Assembly (NCBI GenBank): GCA_934636105.1
Contig: CAKTZR010000006.1
Coordinates: 1 to 64,000 of the forward strand
Origin: an uncultured Clostridia bacterium
Lineage (GTDB): Bacteria; Bacillota; Clostridia; Christensenellales; Aristaeellaceae
Direction: 5' to 3'
DNA length: 64,000 bases
Shown here: positions 15,985-23,635 of the stretch, one piece after another
Position numbering within the stretch: position 1 is the stretch's first letter
How the letters are laid out: every line of letters begins with the position of its first letter
Position numbers and translations under genes: made by a program
Notes under the pieces: model-generated
What the model was told of the DNA's origin: nothing
Database searches by the model: none
What the model saw: the letters and a program-made list of their open reading frames with translations, nothing else

Positions 15985-16531
15985 TTCCGTCTATCAGACC
16001 ATAAAAGGGGCTAAAATCCGTCTACTGGGCAATAACGGAAAGAAAATAACTGCGGTATAATAAAGATGCGGATCAGAAAGAGATTCGTTTGAACCTGATA
16101 ACCGAATAGTCATTTCATCAGGTACGTTCTCATTGTTGATGCGAAAGTGTCAGCCACCTTTGCGATACGCCACGACGGTGTTTTGAACACAAGAGCGATT
16201 CCTATCGGCAGTCGATATCGTGCAGCTCATGATAAGGCGATGACCGGCAATGAGGATAATGATACTTCTGTTCAGCCACAGCCCTTATGAAAGGATCACG
16301 CAATGGGAACAGCCCGGCAGGATGCGGGGAGGTAAAAAACCTATGGCACTGGTTCGCTGCCAGCCGCCTGATGATTTCCCTGCAAAAACCTTGTTTTTGC
16401 TGCTCAGGGGTGTCGAGGACAAATGTGAGAAAAACGTGAATTTGGGGAGAGTCGATAAAAATCGGCTCTCCTCTCTTTTTTTGTATAGGGTGAAGGCATA
16501 TTTCAAAAAGCAAACGCGAAAAGGTGGATTT
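15985..16531 (+). other. 547-bp stretch without a convincing gene
   Basis: No reading frame here has a good start and family likeness. A frame open from 16250 simply runs into the next gene. The stretch has several short inverted repeats, and a strong hairpin (GGAGAG.CGAT-AAAA-ATCG.CTCTCC, about 16,447-16,474) followed by a T-run, which looks like an intrinsic terminator. Something upstream of it may therefore be transcribed as an untranslated RNA. A possible -10 (TATAAT) lies at about 16,057-16,062. Confidence 0.4.
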
Positions 16532-17095
16532 ATGATGAACAATGTGGACTACAAGGCAATGCTCTACAAAAAAATGAACAATGAGCAGAACAGCTATCGT
16601 AAAGGGCTCATGTCTCAGCAGCCTGCGGAGATTTTGAATCAAACTTATGAGTATACGACAAGAGAAGATATTTTGATGTGCATGGAGGAATTGTCATTGC
16701 AGCCAAAGCAGGCAAAAGCTATGTTTAAATCTCCGTGTCCGCTGAAAGACATATGCCGAACGGGCATCAGAAGCCATACGGCAGAGAATGATACTCTGCC
16801 GTATCCTTGTGATGCCGAAATCCGTCACAGAATGAGCGAGGATTTGGAAAGAAGTGGGTATATTTTCCACATGTTAGGAAAAGAAATAAGTTCAAGAGGT
16901 GAGAGTATGAAAATGTACGTCGATCATCAGTTGCATTTGGTTTCAATCTGGCATCCGAATGACGAAAAGGATGTGACGATTTTAGAGCCGGTGTATCGAA
17001 AATATAAAGGAACACCGTATCGCGTGGCTGTTTTCCGCTCCGGCAAAGGGAATCTGCTGACCAACACGGCGGCATTGCTGAAAGCAAACCGATAG
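16532..17095 (+). CDS. DUF3848-like protein fused to a small mobile-element domain
   Basis: 187 residues. Residues 1-70 (DYKAMLYKKMNNEQNSYRKG, then QPAEILNQTYEYTTREDILMCME) match the DUF3848 pattern found in clostridial integrative elements. After KSPCPLKDI the family likeness ends. From residue 126 (MKMYVDHQLHLVSIWH) the C-terminus resembles a separate small protein usually encoded on its own, with YRVAVFRSGKGNLLTNTAALL close to the gene at 19482. An 11-bp hairpin sits in the join (16776-16804). It may be an in-frame fusion of two neighbouring genes. ATG 16532 has AAGGTGG upstream. Function unknown. Confidence 0.6.
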   Translation: MMNNVDYKAMLYKKMNNEQNSYRKGLMSQQPAEILNQTYEYTTREDILMCMEELSLQPKQAKAMFKSPCPLKDICRTGIRSHTAENDTLPYPCDAEIRHRMSEDLERSGYIFHMLGKEISSRGESMKMYVDHQLHLVSIWHPNDEKDVTILEPVYRKYKGTPYRVAVFRSGKGNLLTNTAALLKANR

Positions 17096-17320
17096 GAAAA
17101 GCGAATATCAATCCGATACGGCGGATTACTTTCCTGAATAGTCGGCTACATTCTTTTAAGATAAAGGGCAGAGATGAAGAACAAAGAAAGCGAAAAACGG
17201 AGCAAAAATTACTGGAGAATTTGCTTGGGTAATAATATTGAGATAAAAAAAGCAAATAATTTGATATTTTGAATTGAATTTATGAAGGAATGGGATTATA
17301 CTAGTAAAGGAGGTGGTTGA

Positions 17321-18619
17321 ATGCTGATTGAATTTCGTTTTAAGAATTACAGATCCTTTCGAGATGAAACGACCCTTTCTATGGAAGCAACGGGGATTGG
17401 GACTTTTAAGAATAGTTTGATTCCGTATGGCAGCATGAATCTCTTGCCGGGTGCAGCAATTTTTGGAAAGAATGGCGGCGGAAAAAGCAATGTAATTCGT
17501 GCATTTTGGTTAGCTGTGCAGTTCATCCGAAATGCGCAGCGGACACAACACGAAAAAGCGACAATTCCGGTTATTCCTTTTGCACTCAATGACTACTCTG
17601 CATCAGAGCCGACTGAATTTGAATTTTTCTATACGCTGGATGGCATCAAATACTGGTATGCTTTCTCGGCAACCAAGGAAAAAATCGTTTCGGAATCTCT
17701 GTATCATGCGCCTAAGGGACAGCGGGCACTTGTATTTTTAAGAAAAGGACAGGTTTTTGATTTTAATACGGATAAATCCCGTCGAAATTTGATTAAAGAA
17801 GCGGTAGCAGAGAACCAACTGTTTTTTTCAGTTGCCTGCACAATGAATGATGCGGATTGTTCCCGTGCGATGAAGTGGTTCAGAGAAAAGGCGTTTTTTT
17901 CCAGAGATTATTCAGATATCCCGCGGCAGCTTCTTGAGTATTCGAATGATGCACACATGTTAAAGGCGATCTCTGATTATGCTAAGGCGGCTGATTTGGG
18001 CATTGAAGATATGCAGTTTGAGATCAACAGTAAGGAAGTTCAGAAGGACGGAAGTATCCCAGATGACATTCCCGAAAGCATTAAGGCGGCTTTGATTCAG
18101 TTTATGCAAACGCTGTCCGAAACGTCGAATAATTCTGAAGTGCGCTTAAAAATGGGCGAAGTTAAGGCGACTTCCAAGCATAAAGGCTGCAATAAAAATG
18201 GAGAAAGCCAGCTTTATTCTCTTGATTTGGAAGATGAGTCGGATGGAACGAGAAAGCTCATGTCTATCGCGCCGGCGATTGAATCGGTGCTGACGAACGG
18301 GGGTATTTTGCTGGTAGATGAGCTTGATCGTGAGCTTCACCCACTGTTGGTGAAATTTGTAATCTCAAAGTTCCAAAGCAAGAAAACAAATCCACTTGGA
18401 GCGCAGATCGTGTTTACTACGCATGACACTGAACTGTTAAATATGGAATTGATTCGAAAAGATCAGCTGTACTTTGTTGACAAAAATCAAAAAGATGGTG
18501 CATCTGAATTGTATAGCATTAGCGAATTTGGAACTCGGACAACTGAGAATATTCGAAAAGGATATCTGCTTGGTAAATATGGAGCCACCCCCGATGTTGA
18601 AATTGAGGAGGTGGAGTAA
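17321..18619 (+). CDS. RloA/AbiL-like AAA ATPase, phage-defence subunit
   Basis: 432 residues. The N-terminal FKNYRSFRDETTLSM start is typical of AAA_15/AAA_21 defence ATPases. Walker A GKNGGGKS is at 49-56, a signature-like SDGTRKL near 308, Walker B GGILLVDELD near 327-336 and a switch His in FTTHDTELL near 367. The last part (IRKGYLLGKYGATP) is a usual ending of this family. Its stop overlaps the start of the RloB-like gene by one base (TAATG), the standard pair of RloA-RloB and AbiL-type abortive infection loci. It probably senses a phage component and licenses the partner. The trigger cannot be read from sequence. Confidence 0.85.
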   Translation: MLIEFRFKNYRSFRDETTLSMEATGIGTFKNSLIPYGSMNLLPGAAIFGKNGGGKSNVIRAFWLAVQFIRNAQRTQHEKATIPVIPFALNDYSASEPTEFEFFYTLDGIKYWYAFSATKEKIVSESLYHAPKGQRALVFLRKGQVFDFNTDKSRRNLIKEAVAENQLFFSVACTMNDADCSRAMKWFREKAFFSRDYSDIPRQLLEYSNDAHMLKAISDYAKAADLGIEDMQFEINSKEVQKDGSIPDDIPESIKAALIQFMQTLSETSNNSEVRLKMGEVKATSKHKGCNKNGESQLYSLDLEDESDGTRKLMSIAPAIESVLTNGGILLVDELDRELHPLLVKFVISKFQSKKTNPLGAQIVFTTHDTELLNMELIRKDQLYFVDKNQKDGASELYSISEFGTRTTENIRKGYLLGKYGATPDVEIEEVE

Positions 18620-19275
18620 TGTCCCGCCAAGTGAAGAAGCCTAAACCTTTGATATATGTTTTTTGCGAGGGTGAAAGTGAGCAGGCGTATGTGAAGTTCT
18701 TGAAGAAGAGGTTTTCCGACGTTGCTGTGATTAACGGCCCATCTAAGCCTGAACTGTTCGAAGAAGCGGATAGACGTTTCAGAAAGGATCCCAAATTTCG
18801 CAATTCAGTCGAAGTTACGGATGAAATCTGGTTCTTCTTTGACGTAGAGAGGAAAGATATTGAAAAGTGGGATCGGCGATTAAAAATCATTAAGAGTCTA
18901 AGGAAGCTCAGAAAGAACCCGAATATTTGCGTTCGTCTGCTTATGACGACAGGGTGTCTCGAATACTGGCTGATGCTTCATTATAAGATGTTTGCTCCAC
19001 CACTTTTGGAAGTTGCGGATAAAGAACGGATCATTGCCGAAGTAAAAAACAGAGAACCGCTATACGAAAAAGGAAATGAAACTGTGACGGCACGAATTGC
19101 AGAACGTTATCCGACTGCGATGGACAATGCAAGAAAAATAATGAGTAATCTTCTTTCAGAAGGGTTGCCAGGATTGGAAGATACGGATGAAAGGAATGAA
19201 TGGCTTTGCAAGCAATGCAAGACGTTCTCGAATGTGAACGAAGCCATTGAATTCCTCGAACAGCTAAAAGGATAA
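18619..19275 (+). CDS. RloB-family TOPRIM-like effector
   Basis: 218 residues, a usual RloB length. IYVFCEGESEQAYVKFLK (14-31) carries the first acidic residue of a TOPRIM-like fold, and DEIWFFFDVERKD near 71-83 the D.E motif. TTGCLEYWLMLHY is a conserved RloB block. It is expected to act as a nuclease-like toxin controlled by the ATPase encoded just upstream. GGAGGTGGAG precedes the start within the end of that gene. All key residues seem present, so the pair looks functional. Confidence 0.85.
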   Translation: MSRQVKKPKPLIYVFCEGESEQAYVKFLKKRFSDVAVINGPSKPELFEEADRRFRKDPKFRNSVEVTDEIWFFFDVERKDIEKWDRRLKIIKSLRKLRKNPNICVRLLMTTGCLEYWLMLHYKMFAPPLLEVADKERIIAEVKNREPLYEKGNETVTARIAERYPTAMDNARKIMSNLLSEGLPGLEDTDERNEWLCKQCKTFSNVNEAIEFLEQLKG

Positions 19276-19296
19276 TTACGAATACTCCAAATGCCT

Positions 19297-19340
19297 AAAG
19301 CACAGTGTTCATTGGAATGATGAACGATGTGCTTTTTCTT
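19297..19340 (+). terminator. Terminator after the defence pair
   Basis: AAAGCACA.TGTTCAT pairs with ATGATGAAC..TGTGCTTT, followed by TTTCTTTTTG. A strong intrinsic terminator. Confidence 0.8.
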
Positions 19341-19481
19341 TTTGAAAATTAGAACGTTAACGGCGGACCTCCTTCCTGGCAGGTCTGCCGTATCCTTGTC
19401 TAAAGGAGACGATGCGCTTACAATAACATCAGGCGGCGGGGTATACCTTCTGCCAAATGATGGGAAAATGAGGTGTGCGTC

Positions 19482-19718
19482 ATGGAATTAGAGGTTCAGC
19501 ATGAAAATCAAACGATCATCCTTTGGCTTCGCAGCGGGTGCCGCACGAATTTAAGCCTGCTTTATGAGCTGGGAAAGAAGTGGAGATACCGGGTGGTGGT
19601 GATCCGTTCCGGCTTTGGCAGCCTGATAAACAATACGTCCACGCTTCTCTGGTTCAACCGCGGAACGCCGATTGGAAGGGATTCCCATGGGTGCGCATTG
19701 GCAGCATCCTTGCACTGA
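19482..19718 (+). CDS. Small mobile-element protein, similar to the C-terminal part of 16532-17095
   Basis: 78 residues. YRVVVIRSGFGSLINNTSTLLWFNR aligns with YRVAVFRSGKGNLLTNTAALLKANR of the DUF3848 fusion protein, so this is the stand-alone form of that domain. Such genes are frequent near recombinases in clostridial integrative elements and have no known role. The tail after TLLWFNRG does not look conserved and may be altered. ATG 19482 follows GAGGTGTG, a moderate ribosome site. Confidence 0.55.
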   Translation: MELEVQHENQTIILWLRSGCRTNLSLLYELGKKWRYRVVVIRSGFGSLINNTSTLLWFNRGTPIGRDSHGCALAASLH

Positions 19719-19771
19719 AGAAAGGGAGAAGAATACAATAATAAGGACATTCGGGGCAAGGAGATTTTGAT

Positions 19772-19975
19772 ATGGAAGCAAGAGTTGAAAAGCCGCATCG
19801 TATCGCGGGCTATTGCCGGATTTCCGTGGATGTGGAAGCGGATCGGGATAACACGAGCATCGAAAACCAGAAGGACATCATTTCCGACTATGTTCAACGG
19901 TACTTCCCGGACAGCGAGCTGACCTTCTTTGTGGATCGCGACCGTCTAAAAAGACACGTTCTTTTACAAAAGTGA
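19772..19975 (+). pseudogene. Truncated serine recombinase (N-terminal remnant)
   Basis: 67 codons starting with a normal resolvase N-terminus: RIAGYCRISVDVEADRDNTSIENQ with the catalytic Ser, then LTFFVDRDR. The family normally continues with SGYTFEQR and several hundred more residues. Here the frame changes to unrelated LKRHVLLQK and stops. The rest of the catalytic domain and all DNA-binding parts are missing. It has a good ribosome site (AAGGAG), so it was once a real gene. The break point near 19,945 marks a deletion or a junction between two mobile pieces. Confidence 0.85.
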
Positions 19976-20009
19976 ACCTATATAGGGGAAGCGCAATTAA
20001 GTTTTTTGA

Positions 20010-21011
20010 TTAAATATCGTTTAAAAGCTTGAGCTTAAGTTGCTTTTCTTGAGTCAACGAATACTCAACTAATTTGATGGGCTTGTTTTCGATGCGCTTA
20101 CGCATTTTGACGTAGCCAATAACTTCTTGAGAAAAACTACGAGCAATGGCTGTTGAACGAATCATCTTTTGATCACCAGAAGCTTTATTTTGCAAAAACC
20201 ATGTTTCGTAATTGATAAGTTGACTTAATGCTTTCTCGTCAAAGATGTCCCGTTTTAACTCCAGAATGTCATATGAAGAAATCTGCTCTGGTTGTAAAGG
20301 ATTTCCGAACATTAGGAGAATATCTATCTCTCGTCCTGTATTTGTTGGCGAGTAGCAAAGATAGTCTGTATAGTTGCCGAACAAGTCTCTATGTCGGCCA
20401 ACTGTTAAATCTGAAAGAAGATAAGCCATAACGCCAGCTTCGTATTTGAGCTGATTGTTGTCATTTAAACATATCTTATCTAACAAAGAAGAAATGATTA
20501 TTGGATAAGGCTCTAAAATTAGATGCTTAGAATTCGTATAGGGATTGATTTTGCTATATTCGTAAAGCAGAATGCGAAATTCGTTGTCGGAAATAGAGAA
20601 CATAGCATTTGAACCACTGGCTCTTTTTAGCGCAAAATTCCAGAGTTTGCCTTTGTTGCACAAATCATAAATATCATGTAGCGCTAAAGGAACGTCATAA
20701 TGATAAGGTGTGTTTTTAAAACGTATACGGTAAGGATATAGTTGTGGGCGCGATGGATCAATTGGCCAGAGGGGAGATTTGTCAAAAAAGGGGGAACCCT
20801 CCACCTGCCAAATGCCATAAAGAGAATGTTCTCCAGTAATGTAAAAAAGAATATAATCATTTTCTTTTACAATACACAGCCTTGAAATAAGCGCGTTATT
20901 GATAGAATCTTTGCTGGAACTTCCTTCTTTTGCGGATGGAATGCCTGCAACGCCGCGACGCATGCAGATGTCATAATTGCTACGATCCATAACAAGAATA
21001 TGTGCTGGCAT
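20010..21011 (-). CDS. Probable EVE-domain / PD-(D/E)XK nuclease, type IV restriction-like
   Basis: 333 residues. The N-terminal part (residues 1-105) has the EVE/YTH-like pattern: KENDYILFYITGEHSLYGIW, then SPFFDKSPLWP and LYPYRIRF, a fold that reads modified bases. The C-terminal part has E191, D230 in GREIDILLM and E251-L-K253 in YDILELKRD, the spacing of a PD-(D/E)XK nuclease core. The combination suggests cleavage of modified DNA, such as phage DNA with altered bases. The gene is AT-rich and points against spoVT, next to the RloA/RloB pair, so it extends the defence content. The start ATG 21011 has AAGAGGAAA upstream. Family assignment is by motif only. Confidence 0.65.
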   Translation of the reverse strand: MPAHILVMDRSNYDICMRRGVAGIPSAKEGSSSKDSINNALISRLCIVKENDYILFYITGEHSLYGIWQVEGSPFFDKSPLWPIDPSRPQLYPYRIRFKNTPYHYDVPLALHDIYDLCNKGKLWNFALKRASGSNAMFSISDNEFRILLYEYSKINPYTNSKHLILEPYPIIISSLLDKICLNDNNQLKYEAGVMAYLLSDLTVGRHRDLFGNYTDYLCYSPTNTGREIDILLMFGNPLQPEQISSYDILELKRDIFDEKALSQLINYETWFLQNKASGDQKMIRSTAIARSFSQEVIGYVKMRKRIENKPIKLVEYSLTQEKQLKLKLLNDI

Positions 21012-21172
21012 AGTTTTTTCCTCTTTTAAGCAATACTGTTTTTATAAAATTCGATTTGTTTAAGAAAAGTCCTGCTTCATTTGTAAGAGCTTACATGTCC
21101 TCTACACCCTTAAACTCTCGCAAATTTAAGAAAAGGAAGTGCACCTTGTCAACCTTTGCCATCTTTCTAAAT

Positions 21173-21203
21173 GGAATATTCCAGATGACTTGCATCCATA
21201 CTG
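21173..21203 (+). promoter_or_regulatory. Sigma-G-like promoter of spoVT
   Basis: GGAATA (21173-21178), an 18-bp gap and CATACTG (21197-21203) fit the forespore sigma-G consensus (TGAATA, 17-18 bp, CATACTA). In Bacillus subtilis spoVT is transcribed by sigma-G, which supports the call. Confidence 0.5.
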
Positions 21204-21245
21204 TGAGAGCGGACAGAACGCAGAGTAGAAGGAGGCAGCATATTT

Positions 21246-21800
21246 GTGCGAGCAACGGGCATAGTGCGAAGAATCGACGAATTGGGACGCGTGGTGATTC
21301 CAAAAGAGATTCGGCGCACACTGCGAATTCGCGAGGGCGACCCGCTTGAAATCTATACCGATAAAGATGGAGAGGTCATCCTCAAAAAGTATTCCCCGAT
21401 TGGCGAGATTTCGAATTTTGCCAAGGATTACACGGAATCCCTGTTCCGGTCGCTGGGACATATCGCCTGCATCACCGATAAGGATATGATCGTTTCGGCC
21501 AGCGGCGTTTCCCGCAAGGAGCTTTGGGAAAAACCCATCAGCCGCGACTTGGAGCAGGCCATTCAAAGCCGTCAGGTGGTGACGGCCAATCGCGGAAACG
21601 GCACACGCCTTGTGCCTGTCACCAGCGAGGAGGATGCGCAGGCCTACACCGCGCAGGTGATCTGCCCGATCATCGCGGATGGCGAATCCATCGGCGCGGT
21701 GGTGCTGCTCTCCCGCGAACCGGCGGCGCGCATGGGCGACACAGAACTCAAGGTTGCCGAAACGACCGCGAGCATCGTCGGGCGGCAGATGGAGCAGTAA
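21246..21800 (+). CDS. spoVT: Stage V sporulation protein T
   Basis: 184 residues. The AbrB-type swapped-hairpin DNA-binding domain is at 1-50 (ATGIVRRIDELGRVVIPKEIRRTLRIREGD in two parts), followed by a GAF-like domain to the end. Length and domain order are those of SpoVT, a forespore regulator that tunes sigma-G genes. GTG 21246 follows AAGGAGG by nine bases. It is the first clearly chromosomal gene after the island and shows that the host makes spores. The shift to GC-rich codons starts here. Confidence 0.95.
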   Translation: MRATGIVRRIDELGRVVIPKEIRRTLRIREGDPLEIYTDKDGEVILKKYSPIGEISNFAKDYTESLFRSLGHIACITDKDMIVSASGVSRKELWEKPISRDLEQAIQSRQVVTANRGNGTRLVPVTSEEDAQAYTAQVICPIIADGESIGAVVLLSREPAARMGDTELKVAETTASIVGRQMEQ

Positions 21801-21902
21801 AACGAAAGGCGGGAGAATTTCTTCCGTCTTTTGCTTTGTCTGCGAAAGCTGGGAAGATTTTCCGGCAGAGATTCGTCTTTTTTTCAGCGGGGCTTGCCCA
21901 CC

Positions 21903-21931
21903 TTGTCATGGGCAATACGCCATGATATAAT
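21903..21931 (+). promoter_or_regulatory. Sigma-A-type promoter of the Lgt-like gene
   Basis: TTGTCA (21903-21908), a 17-bp spacer and TATAAT (21926-21931), 35 bases before the ATG of the Lgt-like gene. Confidence 0.7.
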
Positions 21932-21965
21932 GTGGAGGATAGGTTTGCATCAAGAGGAGGATACG

Positions 21966-22916
21966 ATGAACCGAGGGATGAAAACCGCGCTGCTTGCGGT
22001 GATGATGGGATTGCTGATTGTGTTGGCGCCTGCTCCGGCGCTGGGCGGCAGTTCGACGATTTATGGCGTTGGCGTGGCGCTCGCAGCGCTGGCTGCGGTG
22101 TTGATCGGCGCGGCACAGAAGCAGAAGGGCGTGGATACGCTTGATTTGGCACTTTGCTGTGTGCCGGGCGCGTTTGTGGGCGCAAGGCTGCTGTATGTGC
22201 TGTTTCGACTGGATTTTTACTTGGCGGAGATGGGGCCGCTGCACATACTGACGACATGGGAGGGCGGCTTCCTGCTCTATGGCGCGGTTTTCGGCGCTGT
22301 GTTGAGTGCGGCGGCGCTGGCTAAGCGCGGCGGCGTTTCGGTCGCGGAGACGCTGGATCGGCTGGCCGTTCCGGGGCTTGCGGCGATTGCCGTCAGCCGC
22401 CTGTTCGAATGTACGGTGGGCGAGGGACTGGGCGCCTGGGTGGAAAACGAATCGCTGTGTTTCTTCCCGCTGGCGGTTCAGAATGAATACGGCGAGTGGC
22501 AGTTGGCGGTTTTCCTGTTTGAAGCGGTCGCCGCGCTGGTGATGCTGCTCATTGTGCGGCGCATGAAGCCGCAGAGGGCGGGCGAACGCATGCTGTCCGC
22601 GCTGCTGATGTATGCGGTCTGTCAGGTGCTGCTGGAGAGCCTGCGCATGGATGGCTGCCTGAAAATTGGCTTTGTCCGCGTGTCGCAGGTGCTTTCCGCC
22701 GTGGTGATTCTGACGGTCACGGTTCTGCACGCGATGGGACGGGGCGGCAGAAAGGCGGCCATCCAGCGCGTACTGATCTTTGCGCTCTGCGCGGGCGGCG
22801 TCGGCGGAATTGAGTGGGCGCTGGATAAAACGCCGATTTCCAATCTGCTGCTGTATGCCGTGATGGCGGCGTTCTGCGCGGCGATGTACGTCAACGGCCG
22901 GAGGAAAACGGCATGA
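21966..22916 (+). CDS. Lgt-like membrane protein lacking the family histidine
   Basis: 316 residues, about nine membrane segments. Its fold signature is that of prolipoprotein diacylglyceryl transferase: GARLLYVLF early, a WEGGFLLYGAVFGA motif, SRLFECTVGEGLG, and ESLRMDGCLKIGFVRVSQ near the end. In Lgt the motif usually reads W.GGMS.HGGL.G. Here the catalytic His is Tyr and the next Gly pair is GA. It is therefore a divergent relative that may not transfer diacylglycerol. The start ATG 21966 follows AGAGGAGG. It overlaps the sirtuin gene by four bases. Confidence 0.7.
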   Translation: MNRGMKTALLAVMMGLLIVLAPAPALGGSSTIYGVGVALAALAAVLIGAAQKQKGVDTLDLALCCVPGAFVGARLLYVLFRLDFYLAEMGPLHILTTWEGGFLLYGAVFGAVLSAAALAKRGGVSVAETLDRLAVPGLAAIAVSRLFECTVGEGLGAWVENESLCFFPLAVQNEYGEWQLAVFLFEAVAALVMLLIVRRMKPQRAGERMLSALLMYAVCQVLLESLRMDGCLKIGFVRVSQVLSAVVILTVTVLHAMGRGGRKAAIQRVLIFALCAGGVGGIEWALDKTPISNLLLYAVMAAFCAAMYVNGRRKTA

Positions 22917-23623
22917 GCGCGCTGGGCGACGCCTTGCAAAGGGCGCGGCGGGTCGTCTTTTTCGGCGGCGCGGGCGTGTCCGTGCCGAGCGGCATTCCGG
23001 ATTTTCGCGGCGAAAATGGTCTGTATGCGCGTGAATACGACGGCTTGACGGTGGAAATGCTGCTCAGCCACTCGTTTTTCTGCCTGCATCCTGATATTTT
23101 TTATGATTTTTATAAAAAACACATGGTCTATCCGAAGGCCAAGCCGAACATCGTCCATCTGAAGCTGGCCGAGCTGGAACGTGCAGGCAAGGTCACGGCG
23201 GTCGTCACGCAGAACATCGATGGGCTGCACAAGAAAGCCGGAAGCCGCAACGTGTTTGAGCTGCACGGCAGCGTCTATGAAAATTTCTGCATGGGCTGCG
23301 GCAGGCGGTTCGGGCTGGATTTTGTGATGCGCTCGCCCGGCGTGCCGCATTGTCCGGACTGCGGCGACATTGTGCGCCCGGAGGTCACGCTCTACGGTGA
23401 GCCGCCGGATCACTGGTTCATGACGGGCGCATGCCGCGAAATATCGAATTGCGATACGCTGATTGTCGCGGGAACGAGTTTGTCGGTTGAACCTGCTGCA
23501 TCGTGTCTCGAATATTTCCGGGGCAGGCAGTTGATCGTCATCAACAAGGACGAAACCTCAGCGGACGCACGTGCAGCGCTCGTGCTGCACGAGGATATCG
23601 CCAAGGTTTTTGAAACGCTGTAA
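22913..23623 (+). CDS. Sirtuin NAD-dependent protein deacylase
   Basis: 236 residues, full length. GAGVSVPSGIPDFRGENGLY is the NAD-binding motif, TQNIDGLHKKAG carries the conserved Q/N/D and ELHGS the catalytic His. A zinc site is formed by CMGCG and CPDCG. GTSLSVEPAA closes the Rossmann part. It removes acyl groups from lysines in cytoplasmic proteins, consuming NAD. It starts on ATGA within the end of the Lgt-like gene. Confidence 0.93.
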   Translation: MSALGDALQRARRVVFFGGAGVSVPSGIPDFRGENGLYAREYDGLTVEMLLSHSFFCLHPDIFYDFYKKHMVYPKAKPNIVHLKLAELERAGKVTAVVTQNIDGLHKKAGSRNVFELHGSVYENFCMGCGRRFGLDFVMRSPGVPHCPDCGDIVRPEVTLYGEPPDHWFMTGACREISNCDTLIVAGTSLSVEPAASCLEYFRGRQLIVINKDETSADARAALVLHEDIAKVFETL

Positions 23624-23635
23624 AGGAGTCATTTT

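Larger units (their letters stand above)
1..19975. mobile_element. AT-rich acquired island, probably a degraded integrative element (left end outside window)
   Basis: The stretch is visibly more AT-rich than the DNA after about 21.2 kb. It holds a complete TnpX-type serine recombinase (1312-2949), a second recombinase cut short (19772-19975), a TnpW-like gene, DUF3848-like and other small integrative-element genes, an IS5-type element and a defence pair. No relaxase, coupling protein or type IV secretion gene is present here, so it is either a mobilisable element, a remnant, or the end of a larger element that starts before base 1. The right edge is uncertain: it may lie at the recombinase break near 19,950 or after the restriction-like gene that ends at 21,011. 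Confidence 0.6.

Noticed and set aside
16250..16531. Upstream extension of the DUF3848 fusion protein
   Set aside because: It crosses the strong terminator near 16,460 and has no good ribosome site or conserved residues.
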